From: Gammaproteobacteria bacterium
GTDB taxonomy: Bacteria; Pseudomonadota; Gammaproteobacteria; UBA9214
DNA length: 18,535 nucleotides
Assembly: GCA_030632175.1 (NCBI GenBank)
Contig: DAOVVG010000019.1
Location: forward strand, 1 to 18,535
Direction: 5' to 3'
The notes below the pieces were generated by a model, which saw only the letters and a list, made by a program, of their open reading frames with translations, was not told the origin of the DNA and ran no database searches. Positions 1 through 6,784 of the stretch are shown one piece after another; positions within the stretch are counted from its first letter, which is position 1, and each line of letters begins with the position of its first letter. The position numbers and the translations under genes are program-made.

Positions 1-463
1 GGGTTTCCGAGCCGGCACTGCTGTCATCATCCGGCGCCATGCTCTTTGGTGCCGGTAACAGGGCGTCCAGTATGCGGTCTTCCGCGGCATCTTCCGCCCG
101 GTGGCCGACCTTGGCCATGGCCGTTTCGCGCACCAGTTTGATGGCGGCATCTGCCAGGTCGCGGACGATGGACTCCACATCGCGGCCGACATAGCCGACC
201 TCGGTAAACTTGGTGGCTTCGACCTTGATGAAAGGTGCGTTCGCCAGCCGTGCCAGGCGCCGCGCAATCTCGGTTTTGCCAACACCGGTTGGCCCGATCA
301 TGAGGATATTCTTGGGCGTGATCTCGGCGCGCAGGGGTTCATTCACCTGCATGCGGCGCCAGCGGTTGCGCAAGGCAATGGCAACGGCGCGCTTGGCAGC
401 ATCCTGGCCGATGATGTGCTTGTCCAGTTCCTGGACAATTTCTCTGGGGGTCATTTCAGACAT
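1..463 (-). CDS. hslU: HslU, ATPase subunit of the HslVU protease (partial)
   Basis: This is the N-terminal 154 residues of the AAA+ unfoldase that feeds substrates into the HslV peptidase in the cytoplasm; the rest lies beyond the left edge. The start is the ATG at 461-463, giving MSEMTPREIVQELDKHIIGQ, the normal family N-terminus. A Walker A motif GPTGVGKTE lies at about residues 57-65 with Lys63, and the conserved stretch FTEVGYVGRDVES follows at about 86-98. The end of the visible part (about 115-154, rich in Ala, Asp and Ser) enters the variable I-domain that contacts substrates. The gene lies 60 bases downstream of hslV on the same strand and should share its transcript. The ribosome site is weak, so expression may depend on the upstream gene. 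The reading frame is intact up to the edge. Confidence 0.97.
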   Translation of the reverse strand, partial: MSEMTPREIVQELDKHIIGQDAAKRAVAIALRNRWRRMQVNEPLRAEITPKNILMIGPTGVGKTEIARRLARLANAPFIKVEATKFTEVGYVGRDVESIVRDLADAAIKLVRETAMAKVGHRAEDAAEDRILDALLPAPKSMAPDDDSSAGSET

Positions 464-523
464 TTTGGCTTCAAATAGTGAGTTTTAATGAATTAAAGAG
501 ATATTTAATGGTATTTCAGGCTT

Positions 524-1063
524 CTAAGTCGACAGCTCTTCGATCGTTCGTTGCCGGTTGGTGTAGATACAGATATCCGCTGCAATCCCGAGAGCCCGTT
601 CGGTGATAGTGCGCGCATCCAGCTCGCTGTTTTCAAGCAATGCCCGGGCAGCGGCCTGCGCGTAGGGTCCGCCAGAGCCGATCGCCATTAGCGAATTTTC
701 CGGTTCGATGACATCGCCATTGCCGCTGATAATCAGCGAGGTTTCCTTGTCGGCAACTGCCAGCAGGGCTTCCAGATTGCGCAGCATTTTGTTGGTACGC
801 CAGTCCTTGGCCAGTTCCACTGCGGCGCGCGTCAGCTGGCCACTGTGTTCTTCCAGCTTGCCTTCGAACAGCTCGAACAGCGTGAACGCATCGGCAGTGC
901 CGCCGGCAAAACCCGCGATTACCCGGTCATTATAGAGGCGGCGAACCTTGCAGGCATTACCCTTCATGATGGTGTTGCCCATGGTTACCTGGCCGTCGCC
1001 GCCAATGACGACAGTATTATTGCGCCGTACCGACAGGATGGTTGTGCCGCGAAACTGTTCCAC
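524..1063 (-). CDS. hslV: HslV, proteolytic subunit of the HslVU protease
   Basis: This is the threonine peptidase that forms a double hexameric ring capped by HslU. I chose the GTG at 1061-1063, giving 179 residues, close to the roughly 175 usual for the family. The product begins (M)EQFRGTTILSVRRN; Thr7 should become the catalytic N-terminal threonine after removal of the short propeptide. IGGDGQVTMGNT, MKGNACKVRRL and AIGSGGPYAQAAARAL are standard family blocks. A GGAG sequence sits about 8 bases before the GTG. An upstream in-frame ATG at 1100-1102 would add 13 residues, but it lies beyond the best -10 hexamer (1091-1096) and is probably not translated. hslU follows after 60 bases. The preceding gene is xerC, as in several bacteria that keep xerC-hslV-hslU together. 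Confidence 0.97.
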   Translation of the reverse strand: MEQFRGTTILSVRRNNTVVIGGDGQVTMGNTIMKGNACKVRRLYNDRVIAGFAGGTADAFTLFELFEGKLEEHSGQLTRAAVELAKDWRTNKMLRNLEALLAVADKETSLIISGNGDVIEPENSLMAIGSGGPYAQAAARALLENSELDARTITERALGIAADICIYTNRQRTIEELST

Positions 1064-1090
1064 ACGCTTGTCTCCAAAAAAGGGCGTCCG

Positions 1091-1132
1091 ATTGTACACC
1101 ATACGATGGGGTCAATCAGGCTGAATTAAAAG
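1091..1132 (-). promoter_or_regulatory. Candidate hslVU promoter region (sigma-70 -10 plus sigma-32-like boxes)
   Basis: Read on the minus strand, TACAAT (1091-1096) is a near-consensus -10 box, 17 bases from a weak CTGATT -35. A transcript would start near 1084, leaving a leader of about 20 bases to the GTG start. Overlapping it is CCCCAT (1106-1111), preceded after 14 bases by CTTTTAA (1126-1132). These resemble the two halves of a heat-shock sigma-32 promoter, the class that drives hslVU in E. coli. The -35-like half is imperfect, so this is inferred from pattern and context only. Confidence 0.4.
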
Positions 1133-1177
1133 GGGTTTTATTAACGGGGGCAGAATTTCACCGTGGATCCGAAAAGC

Positions 1178-1243
1178 GTAGGGGCGGACCTTGTCCGCGA
1201 TTGCGGTGTATAAAAAACCATCGCGGACAAGGTCCGCTCCTAC
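1178..1243 (-). repeat. GTAG-type REP doublet, copy 1
   Basis: This 66-base palindrome has two 24-base arms, complementary apart from one G-T pair, around an 18-base centre. Each arm starts with GTAG and itself contains a small hairpin, GCGGAC-CTT-GTCCGC. That is the arrangement described for REP sequences mobilised by RAYT (TnpA-REP) proteins, here as an inverted pair. It starts only two bases past the xerC stop codon. Read with xerC on the minus strand, the first GC-rich hairpin is followed after five bases by six T residues, so it may also stop transcription before hslV. Copy 2, in the opposite orientation, is at 15273-15338. No RAYT gene is present in the window. Confidence 0.85.
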
Positions 1244-1245
1244 CG

Positions 1246-2148
1246 CTATTTTGATTTACGCGCCCGCGGATGTGCGCTGTCATACACCTGTGCGAGGTGC
1301 TGGAAGTCGAGGTGGGTGTAGATCTGGGTGGTGCTGATGTCAGCATGGCCGAGCAGTTCCTGCACCGCGCGCAGGTCACCGCTGGATTCCAGCAGGTGGC
1401 TGGCGAAGGAATGTCGCAGGGTGTGCGGATGGACGTTCCCGGGAATGCCCTGGCGGCGTGCCCAGTCTTTGACGCGTTGTTGAACGCTGCGCGCACTCAG
1501 CCGTTTTCCGCCACGCCCGGTAAAGATGGCTGTTTCCGTGCCTTGCGGTTGCCGGGCGCGTACATGCATCCATGCCTGTAAGGCCGATATGGCCTTGCTC
1601 CCCACCGGCAGCAGCCGTGTTTTCGCGCCCTTGCCGGTTACCCGTACTACCCGCTCTTTGAAATCTACATCGCCGTCATTCAGCGCCACCAGTTCCGCAA
1701 GGCGCAGGCCGGATGAATACATCAGTTCCAGCATGGCAAGATCCCGCAGCGCCAGCGAATCCCTGCGGCTGACGTTCAGCAGCCGGGCGATGTCGTCCAC
1801 ATTGAGGGTATCCGGAAGATGCTGCTCTGACCTGGGTGCACGCACGTCCAGACCGGGATTCAGAGACACCTGCTGTTCGCGCAACAGGTAATTATAGAAG
1901 GTGCGCAGTGCCGACAGGCGCCGCTGAATACTGCGCCCGCTTAACCCGCGCCGGTGACACCGGGCTGCATATTGTCGTACCTGGTGGGTGTCGAGCGAGC
2001 GCCAGTCACTAATACCGGCCGCCTTGCACCAGCCATGCAGTTCATCCAGGTCGCGCTGATAATGTTTGCAGGTATTGGCCGAGAGGCGCCTCTCGGTCTG
2101 CAAGTGATGCAGAAAGCGGTCTATCCAGTGCTGGGCGGTGTGCGCCAC
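1246..2148 (-). CDS. xerC: XerC tyrosine recombinase
   Basis: XerC acts with XerD at the dif site to resolve chromosome dimers. The 300-residue protein has the usual length and two domains: an N-terminal SAM-like DNA-binding domain (about 6-90) and a catalytic domain (about 108-295). The active-site set is complete: Arg149 in SSGLRLAEL, Lys173 in TGKGAKTR, His242 and Arg245 in HPHTLRHSFA, His268 in LLGHADI and the nucleophile Tyr277 in TTQIYTHL. The start is GTG (2146-2148), supported by AAGGAG four bases upstream. It follows DUF484 after nine bases and ends the lptM-to-xerC operon. The dapF-DUF484-xerC context marks it as the housekeeping recombinase rather than a phage or integron integrase. 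Confidence 0.96.
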   Translation of the reverse strand: MAHTAQHWIDRFLHHLQTERRLSANTCKHYQRDLDELHGWCKAAGISDWRSLDTHQVRQYAARCHRRGLSGRSIQRRLSALRTFYNYLLREQQVSLNPGLDVRAPRSEQHLPDTLNVDDIARLLNVSRRDSLALRDLAMLELMYSSGLRLAELVALNDGDVDFKERVVRVTGKGAKTRLLPVGSKAISALQAWMHVRARQPQGTETAIFTGRGGKRLSARSVQQRVKDWARRQGIPGNVHPHTLRHSFASHLLESSGDLRAVQELLGHADISTTQIYTHLDFQHLAQVYDSAHPRARKSK

Positions 2149-2157
2149 GGTACTCCT

Positions 2158-2877
2158 TCAGGATGTCGGGGTGTCCGTGGCGAGGTGATCGGTCAGCAAC
2201 AGACCGGTTAATTCACCGAGATGGGTCAGGAACAGGGTGCCCATGCCGGGATGGAAGCGACTGGCTTCGCGGCTGCCAATGGCCAGCAGGCCGAGAGAGG
2301 TTTTTGTGCCCAGTGGAATCAGTGCCACGGACTCAATGGCCTGCGCCTGGTCACCAAACAGGTATTGCAGCTGTTCCTGTTTAAAGCGGCCACACTGTGG
2401 TCGGGATGATTTCAGGAAGGCTTCGAAATGGGCCAGCTCCCTGGATTCCGCATCGAAGATATCGACTGCGCATTCGCGCGCCCGCGCTTCCGGCAAGGCG
2501 GCCAGGCGCATGGTGACCGTGTCGGCCTTGAATTCGACCAGCAGATTTTCGCGCAGTGTATCCAGCAGGGCTTCCAGCGAGTTCGCATTGATCAGGCCCA
2601 GGGTCAGCTGGTGCATGCGCTCATTCAAACGGTTGTTGTCGCGTGCCACGTGGACCAGGTCCATCAACTTGCGCTTCAGCTGGCTGTTCTGGTCGCGCAG
2701 CACCTTGACCTGATGTTCAACCAGCGATACCGCGGGACCGACTGCATGCGGGATCTGCAGGGACGCCAGCAGGCTGGCATTGTTTTGAAAGAATTCGGGG
2801 TTGTCGCGCAGATAGTCAGCGACTGTTTTTTCTTCCAGGGGCAGTGCAGGTGATTGAGTTTGCTGGGAGGTTGTCAT
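2158..2877 (-). CDS. DUF484 family protein
   Basis: This 239-residue cytoplasmic protein of the DUF484 family is the counterpart of the gene found between dapF and xerC in many gammaproteobacteria. Its biochemical role is not established. An N-terminal motif VADYLRDNPEFFQNNASLLASL (about 19-40) is typical of the family. It is followed by a heptad-like, charged helical stretch (about 52-92) that could form a coiled coil, and by a C-terminal half (about 95-235) resembling a GAF-type fold (for example VALIPLGTKTSLGLLAIGS). There is no membrane segment or signal peptide. Its ATG overlaps the dapF stop by four bases (ATGA at 2874-2877), which points to translational coupling, and xerC follows after nine bases. 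Confidence 0.9.
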   Translation of the reverse strand: MTTSQQTQSPALPLEEKTVADYLRDNPEFFQNNASLLASLQIPHAVGPAVSLVEHQVKVLRDQNSQLKRKLMDLVHVARDNNRLNERMHQLTLGLINANSLEALLDTLRENLLVEFKADTVTMRLAALPEARARECAVDIFDAESRELAHFEAFLKSSRPQCGRFKQEQLQYLFGDQAQAIESVALIPLGTKTSLGLLAIGSREASRFHPGMGTLFLTHLGELTGLLLTDHLATDTPTS

Positions 2878-3704
2878 AGTTCAATGCGCCCCTGGTAGAC
2901 CGTCGTGGCGGGCCCGGTCATCAGCACCGGCTGCCCTTCTCCGGGCCAGCTTACCACAAGTTCACCGCCGTTCAGGAGTACTTTGACGTGCGCTGACAGG
3001 CGTTCCTGCAGGCGCCCCGCGACCACGGCTGCGCAGGCACCACTGCCGCACGCCAGCGTTTCTCCTGCGCCGCGTTCATAGACCCGCAGGCGGATGGTGT
3101 CAGCATCCACGATCTCCATGAAGCCGACATTAACCCGTTCCGGAAAGCGCGGATGGCGCTCGATCGCCGGGCCGAGCTCCGCGACGGGCGCACGGTCAAC
3201 CGCATCGACCAGTAAAACGGCATGCGGGTTACCCATGGAGATGGCCGCAATTTCCAGTGAAATGTTATTTACTTCAATGGGATAAGTGACATCACGGGCA
3301 GCTGCAAGAAACGGAATTTCGGTCGGTTCCAGCCGCGGTATGCCCATATCGACAGTCACCTGTCCGTCCGCTGCGCGGCTAAGTTGCAGCGGGCCGCCGG
3401 CCGTTTCTACCTGCAGTGTGGCCTTTTGGGTGAGTCCGCGTTCATGCACAAACTGCATGAAGCAGCGGGCACCGTTGCCGCATTGGCCGACTTCACCACC
3501 ATCGGCATTGTAGATTCGGTAACGAAAATCGGCGCTCGACGTGGTCGCACCCTCTACCAGCAACAGCTGATCAAAGCCGATACCCAGGTGACGGTCCGCC
3601 AGCTGTTGAATTTGCTCAGCTGTCAGGAATACGGACTGGTTAATGGCATCCATCACCACAAAGTCGTTGCCGAGGCCGTGCATCTTGGTGAATTCGAGCA
3701 TCAT
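2874..3704 (-). CDS. dapF: Diaminopimelate epimerase DapF
   Basis: DapF converts LL-diaminopimelate to the meso form, which feeds both peptidoglycan and, via LysA, lysine. The protein has 276 residues, the usual length. The two catalytic cysteines of this cofactor-free epimerase are visible: Cys75 in GGEVGQCGNGARC and Cys219 in LACGSGACA. The N-terminal FTKMHGLGNDFVV block and the substrate-binding ERGAGETLACGSG block are intact. The product starts Met-Met; either ATG (3704 or 3701) could be used. It begins three bases after the lysA stop with no clear Shine-Dalgarno of its own, so coupling to lysA is likely. It overlaps the next gene by four bases. Confidence 0.97.
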   Translation of the reverse strand: MMLEFTKMHGLGNDFVVMDAINQSVFLTAEQIQQLADRHLGIGFDQLLLVEGATTSSADFRYRIYNADGGEVGQCGNGARCFMQFVHERGLTQKATLQVETAGGPLQLSRAADGQVTVDMGIPRLEPTEIPFLAAARDVTYPIEVNNISLEIAAISMGNPHAVLLVDAVDRAPVAELGPAIERHPRFPERVNVGFMEIVDADTIRLRVYERGAGETLACGSGACAAVVAGRLQERLSAHVKVLLNGGELVVSWPGEGQPVLMTGPATTVYQGRIEL

Positions 3705-3707
3705 GGT

Positions 3708-4958
3708 CTACAGCGGCAGCAGGTGTTCGTGCCGGTAAAGGTCATCGAGTGTTTCGCGGTCGCGGATGGCATGCGCCTGCGCACCATCCACCATCACCTC
3801 TGCCGCACGTGGTCGGGAATTGTAGTTGGAGCTCATGGTAAAGCCATAGGCACCCGCGGAACGCACCGCCAGCAGGTCGCCTTCTGCCAGCGCCAGGTCG
3901 CGGTCCTTGCCGAGGAAATCGCCGGTTTCGCAGATTGGGCCGACGATGTCATAGCGGGTAGTCGCCGTCTCGCGCGGCTGTACAGGCACGATATCGTGCC
4001 AGGCATCGTAGAGAGCCGGACGCTGCAGGTCATTCATGGCGGCATCCACGATGGCAAAGTTTTTGTGGTCGGTATGTTTCAGAAATTCCACGCGTGTCAG
4101 CAGGATACCGGCATTGCCGGCAATGGCGCGACCCGGTTCCAGCAACAATTCCTGTGGACGGCCCGACATGCGTTCCAGCAATGCCCGGGCATAGGTATCC
4201 GGTAATGGTGGCTGGTCACCCTGCTGGTAGGGTATGCCGAGGCCACCGCCGAGGTCGATGTGCGTTAGTGCAATGCCTGCCGCCTGCAGGCGGTCGACCA
4301 GCTCAAGTACCCGGTCCAGGGCATCCACAAACGGTGCTATCTCGGTGAGTTGCGAGCCGATGTGGCAGTCGATGCCGTTGACATCAATATGCGGCAGCCC
4401 GGCGGCACGCTGGTATGCATCCAGCGCCGTCTCGACACTGATGCCAAATTTGTTGTCCCGCAAACCGGTGGAAATGTACGGGTGTGTCCTGGCATCGACA
4501 TCGGGGTTGACGCGCAAGGATACCGGGGCGCGATGGCCGGTTGTTGCCGCCACATCGTTTAACCGCAGCAGTTCCGGTTCTGACTCAACGTTAAAGCAGC
4601 GAATACCGGCCGCCAGTGCGCGGCGCATTTCCGCGGGGCGCTTACCGACACCGGAAAAGACAATGCGTGACGGGTCGCCGCCAGCCGCCAGCACCCGTTC
4701 AAGCTCACCCTCGGAAACAATATCGAAGCCCGAACCCAGCCGGGCCAGCACCTGCAGTACCGCCAGGCTGGAGTTGGCCTTGACCGCATAACAGATGAGG
4801 TGTGGATGACTGGCGAGAGCCTCGTCAAAGACGCGCCAGTGGCGTTCCAGTGTGGCGCGCGAATAGACATAACAGGGAGTGCCGTAGCGTGCGGCGATCT
4901 CTGCAAGGTCGACCTGCTCGGCCTGCATGTGGCCGTTTTTAGTGTGGAAGTGATCCAT
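3708..4958 (-). CDS. lysA: Diaminopimelate decarboxylase LysA
   Basis: This PLP enzyme decarboxylates meso-diaminopimelate to L-lysine, the last step of the pathway. From the ATG at 4956-4958 it has 416 residues, the normal size, and the start MDHFHTKNGHMQAE aligns with family N-termini. The PLP lysine is Lys60 in CYAVKANSS. The glycine-rich phosphate-binding loop is LGGGLGIPY (236-244). EPGRAIAGNAG (275-285) binds cofactor, and Cys343 in PICETGDFLGKD belongs to the partner-subunit active site. A longer open frame reaches 5084, but that extra part (a His-Gln run) is the lptM repeat read in the wrong frame. lptM ends 10 bases upstream and dapF starts three bases downstream. Confidence 0.97.
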   Translation of the reverse strand: MDHFHTKNGHMQAEQVDLAEIAARYGTPCYVYSRATLERHWRVFDEALASHPHLICYAVKANSSLAVLQVLARLGSGFDIVSEGELERVLAAGGDPSRIVFSGVGKRPAEMRRALAAGIRCFNVESEPELLRLNDVAATTGHRAPVSLRVNPDVDARTHPYISTGLRDNKFGISVETALDAYQRAAGLPHIDVNGIDCHIGSQLTEIAPFVDALDRVLELVDRLQAAGIALTHIDLGGGLGIPYQQGDQPPLPDTYARALLERMSGRPQELLLEPGRAIAGNAGILLTRVEFLKHTDHKNFAIVDAAMNDLQRPALYDAWHDIVPVQPRETATTRYDIVGPICETGDFLGKDRDLALAEGDLLAVRSAGAYGFTMSSNYNSRPRAAEVMVDGAQAHAIRDRETLDDLYRHEHLLPL

Positions 4959-4968
4959 GTGGCGAGGC

Positions 4969-5139
4969 TCAGGTGTCCGGTGCCGGTTTTGCGTCCGGTT
5001 CCTGTTCAGATGCTGGTGCTGGTGTTGGTGCTGGTGCTGGTGCTGGTTCAGGCTCAGGCAGGTACAACGGGCCGGTTTGACCACAGCCCGCCAGCAGCAG
5101 TGTGCAGAGCAACAGTGAGGGTATTTGACGGTCTCGCAT
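4969..5139 (-). CDS. lptM: LptM (YifL)-type small outer-membrane lipoprotein
   Basis: This is a 56-residue lipoprotein. MRDRQIPSLLLCTLLLAGC is a lipoprotein signal peptide with lipobox LAGC, so Cys19 should be lipidated. It is followed by GQTGPLYLPE, the hallmark of the LptM/YifL family encoded upstream of dapF or lysA. In E. coli LptM helps assemble the LptDE lipopolysaccharide translocon. The rest is a low-complexity Pro-Ala-Glu tail encoded partly by a hexanucleotide repeat (5011-5046). The ATG at 5137-5139 was chosen because it starts the signal peptide directly; upstream in-frame sequence does not resemble a leader. It is the first gene of the lptM-lysA-dapF-DUF484-xerC run. Confidence 0.9.
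   Translation of the reverse strand: MRDRQIPSLLLCTLLLAGCGQTGPLYLPEPEPAPAPAPTPAPASEQEPDAKPAPDT
5011..5046. repeat. Hexanucleotide tandem repeat in lptM
   Basis: There are six consecutive TGCTGG units on the plus strand, one of them changed to TGTTGG, followed by two degenerate units (TTCAGG, CTCAGG) to 5058. In the lptM frame they encode alternating Pro and Ala. Because the unit is six bases long, gain or loss of copies would change the length of the lipoprotein tail without shifting the frame. Confidence 0.9.
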
Positions 5140-5164
5140 GGGTCTGTCCGTATAAAGTGCCGTC

Positions 5165-5193
5165 AGTATACGGTGAGAGTGCAGCAAACCCAA
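5165..5193 (-). promoter_or_regulatory. Candidate promoter of the lptM-lysA-dapF operon
   Basis: On the minus strand, TTGGGT (5188-5193) is followed after exactly 17 bases by TATACT (5165-5170), a five-of-six match to the -10 consensus. Transcription would start near 5158, about 20 bases before the lptM ATG. A short inverted repeat, ATGCC-N5-GGCAT (5193-5207), lies immediately upstream and overlaps the likely esterase leader. It could be an operator, but that is speculative. Confidence 0.45.
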
Positions 5194-5217
5194 TGCCAAC
5201 AGGGCATACTGAACTCC

Positions 5218-5901
5218 ATGAGTGAAGCATTACTGGATGCCGTTGAAATCAACCCTGCGGGTACGCCACGCGCCTGCATTATCTGGCTGCATGGCCTGGG
5301 TGCGGACGGACATGATTTCGAGCCGCTGATTCCGCAACTCGGGCTGGTGGATGCGTTAGGTGTGCGCGTGGTGCTGCCGCACGCGCCGCGGCGGCCGGTG
5401 ACCATTAACGGCGGCAGTGTGATGCCGGCCTGGTACGACATTGTTGCGCAGGATTTCAACCGCGGCCAGGACAGTGCCGGTATTTGTGAATCAGAACAGC
5501 AGTTGCAGGCGCTGATCCGGCGTGAAATCGAGTCCGGTATCCCGGCAGAGAACATTCTGCTGGCCGGTTTTTCGCAGGGTGGTGCAATCGTGCTGCACAC
5601 CGGACTGCGCTACCCGCAACCCCTGGCGGGCATCCTGGCGCTGTCGAGCTACTTGCTGCAGCCCGATGCACTGGCCGCAGAACATGCAGCCGTGAATGAC
5701 CGGATTCCGATCATGATGGCTCATGGTACCCGGGATCCAGTGGTGCCCTTGTCAATGGCAGAGCAATCCCGTGAGGTTCTGCAGCAGCAGGGTTACCGTG
5801 TCGCGTGGCACAGCTACCCGATGCAGCATGCTGTCTGTCCTGATGAGGTGCGGGATATACGCGACTGGCTGGTACAGCGGCTGGCGCCGCAGGCAGGCTG
5901 A
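5218..5901 (+). CDS. Alpha/beta-hydrolase carboxylesterase / acyl-protein thioesterase family
   Basis: This 227-residue cytoplasmic serine hydrolase belongs to the phospholipase/carboxylesterase family (Abhydrolase_2), which includes Pseudomonas carboxylesterase II and eukaryotic acyl-protein thioesterases. The catalytic triad is readable: Ser119 in the nucleophile elbow GFSQGG, Asp173 in HGTRDPVVP and His204 in PMQHAV. The oxyanion-region block IIWLHGLGADGHDFEPL (21-37) and the loop PHAPRRPVTINGGSVMPAWYDI are typical. The ATG at 5218-5220 is preferred; an upstream in-frame extension from 5125 reads through the lptM promoter and has no family match. It is divergent from lptM and convergent with the PAS-GGDEF gene 22 bases away. 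The physiological substrate is unknown. Confidence 0.93.
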   Translation: MSEALLDAVEINPAGTPRACIIWLHGLGADGHDFEPLIPQLGLVDALGVRVVLPHAPRRPVTINGGSVMPAWYDIVAQDFNRGQDSAGICESEQQLQALIRREIESGIPAENILLAGFSQGGAIVLHTGLRYPQPLAGILALSSYLLQPDALAAEHAAVNDRIPIMMAHGTRDPVVPLSMAEQSREVLQQQGYRVAWHSYPMQHAVCPDEVRDIRDWLVQRLAPQAG

Positions 5902-5923
5902 CGGTCAGCCGGCAGCACTGCTG

Positions 5924-6736
5924 TCAGATAGCGATGGATGTGCCGCTGTCGTTGCGGCGCGCTTCTACCAGGGCAGACTCGGCGCGCTCCAGCATGGAAG
6001 CTGCGTCATCGTTTTTCTGGCACTGGGTGACGCCAAAGCAGGCGACCACCGGGTTGTCAGCGGTTTCATTGATGCGTTCGATGTGTGCGGCCAGTTTATC
6101 CACCAGAACAAGCGCCGAGTCCTGCGTGGTTTCCTGCAGAACCATAATGAAATCATGGTGTTCATTGCAACCCAGCAGATCCGCCCAGCGGGTCTGGTCG
6201 CTTAGCAGGGTGACAATATTCCTGAGGGTTTTGTCGCGATCACCGGCGGTTTCGATGCTCATGGTGAAGATAGACAGCGGCGTGTTATAACGGCGGCTGC
6301 GTGACACCATCGGTTCGAGGGAAACCTGTATTCCATAGCGGCTCAGCAGGCTGGGGAGACTGGAATCCTTGAGGGATTCTTCAGCGAGCCTGGCCTGCAA
6401 GGTGTCGCGTTCTTTTTTAAAACGCAATTTTTCAGTGACATCTGTAAAGAAGTGCGCGGTAACCTCCGGCGTATCCTCAATGTCTGTTATCGTGACTGCC
6501 AGCCAGCGTTCATCGCCGTCCGGCATGACCCAGTTGATCAGGGTGCCGGGTCCCAGCAACGGTGTAATCAAGCCGTCAGGCTGTGATGCGTCCATCAGTG
6601 TGTCGGCCGCGTCACCCACGAGTGTCCTGAATGCCCGGTTAAAACCACGGATGTCGCCGCTTTCCGAGACCAGCAGCAGCGCCAGCGGGCAGTTGTCCAG
6701 CAGCGCGTGCGCTGTTTGTAATGTGGTTTCATGCAT
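5924..6736 (-). CDS. PAS-domain protein with a degenerate GGDEF domain
   Basis: This is a 270-residue soluble protein. Residues about 8-102 look like a PAS sensor domain (LLDNCPLALLLVSESGDIRGFN at the start, TAHFFTDVTEKLRFKKERD at the end). A short coiled linker (about 103-130) leads into a GGDEF-like fold (about 131-267), recognised by RYNTPLSIFTMSI, DFIMVLQETTQD and FGVTQCQ...MLERAESALVEARR. The signature motif reads EHHDF (192-196) instead of GGDEF. The first metal-binding Asp and the Asn/Asp of the nucleotide-binding helix are also absent, so cyclase activity is unlikely. It may be a sensory or scaffold protein. It lies 48 bases downstream of argH on the same strand, so the two may be co-transcribed. 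Function not known. Confidence 0.8.
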   Translation of the reverse strand: MHETTLQTAHALLDNCPLALLLVSESGDIRGFNRAFRTLVGDAADTLMDASQPDGLITPLLGPGTLINWVMPDGDERWLAVTITDIEDTPEVTAHFFTDVTEKLRFKKERDTLQARLAEESLKDSSLPSLLSRYGIQVSLEPMVSRSRRYNTPLSIFTMSIETAGDRDKTLRNIVTLLSDQTRWADLLGCNEHHDFIMVLQETTQDSALVLVDKLAAHIERINETADNPVVACFGVTQCQKNDDAASMLERAESALVEARRNDSGTSIAI

Positions 6737-6784
6737 CGATCAGATTGGCTCCGGAGACAGGTTTTATATGAGGTTGCAGACAAT

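Noticed and set aside
101..488. Plus-strand open frames at the left edge
   Set aside because: They lie opposite the conserved HslU N-terminus and have no recognisable domain.
1178..1243. CRISPR repeat or IS terminal repeat
   Set aside because: Only two copies 14 kb apart, no spacers, no transposase and no target duplication seen; the internal hairpins and GTAG fit REP elements better.
1246..2148. Tyrosine recombinase as evidence of an integrated element
   Set aside because: Length, sequence and the dapF-DUF484-xerC context mark the housekeeping XerC; no attachment site or cargo genes are present.
3384..4205. 273-codon open frame opposite dapF and lysA
   Set aside because: It crosses two conserved genes on the other strand and encodes no recognisable domain.
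4959..5084. His-Gln-rich N-terminal extension of LysA
   Set aside because: It is the lptM hexamer repeat read in another frame. Starting at 4958 restores the normal LysA N-terminus and length.
5924..6736. Active diguanylate cyclase
   Set aside because: EHHDF replaces GGDEF, and metal- and substrate-binding residues are missing.
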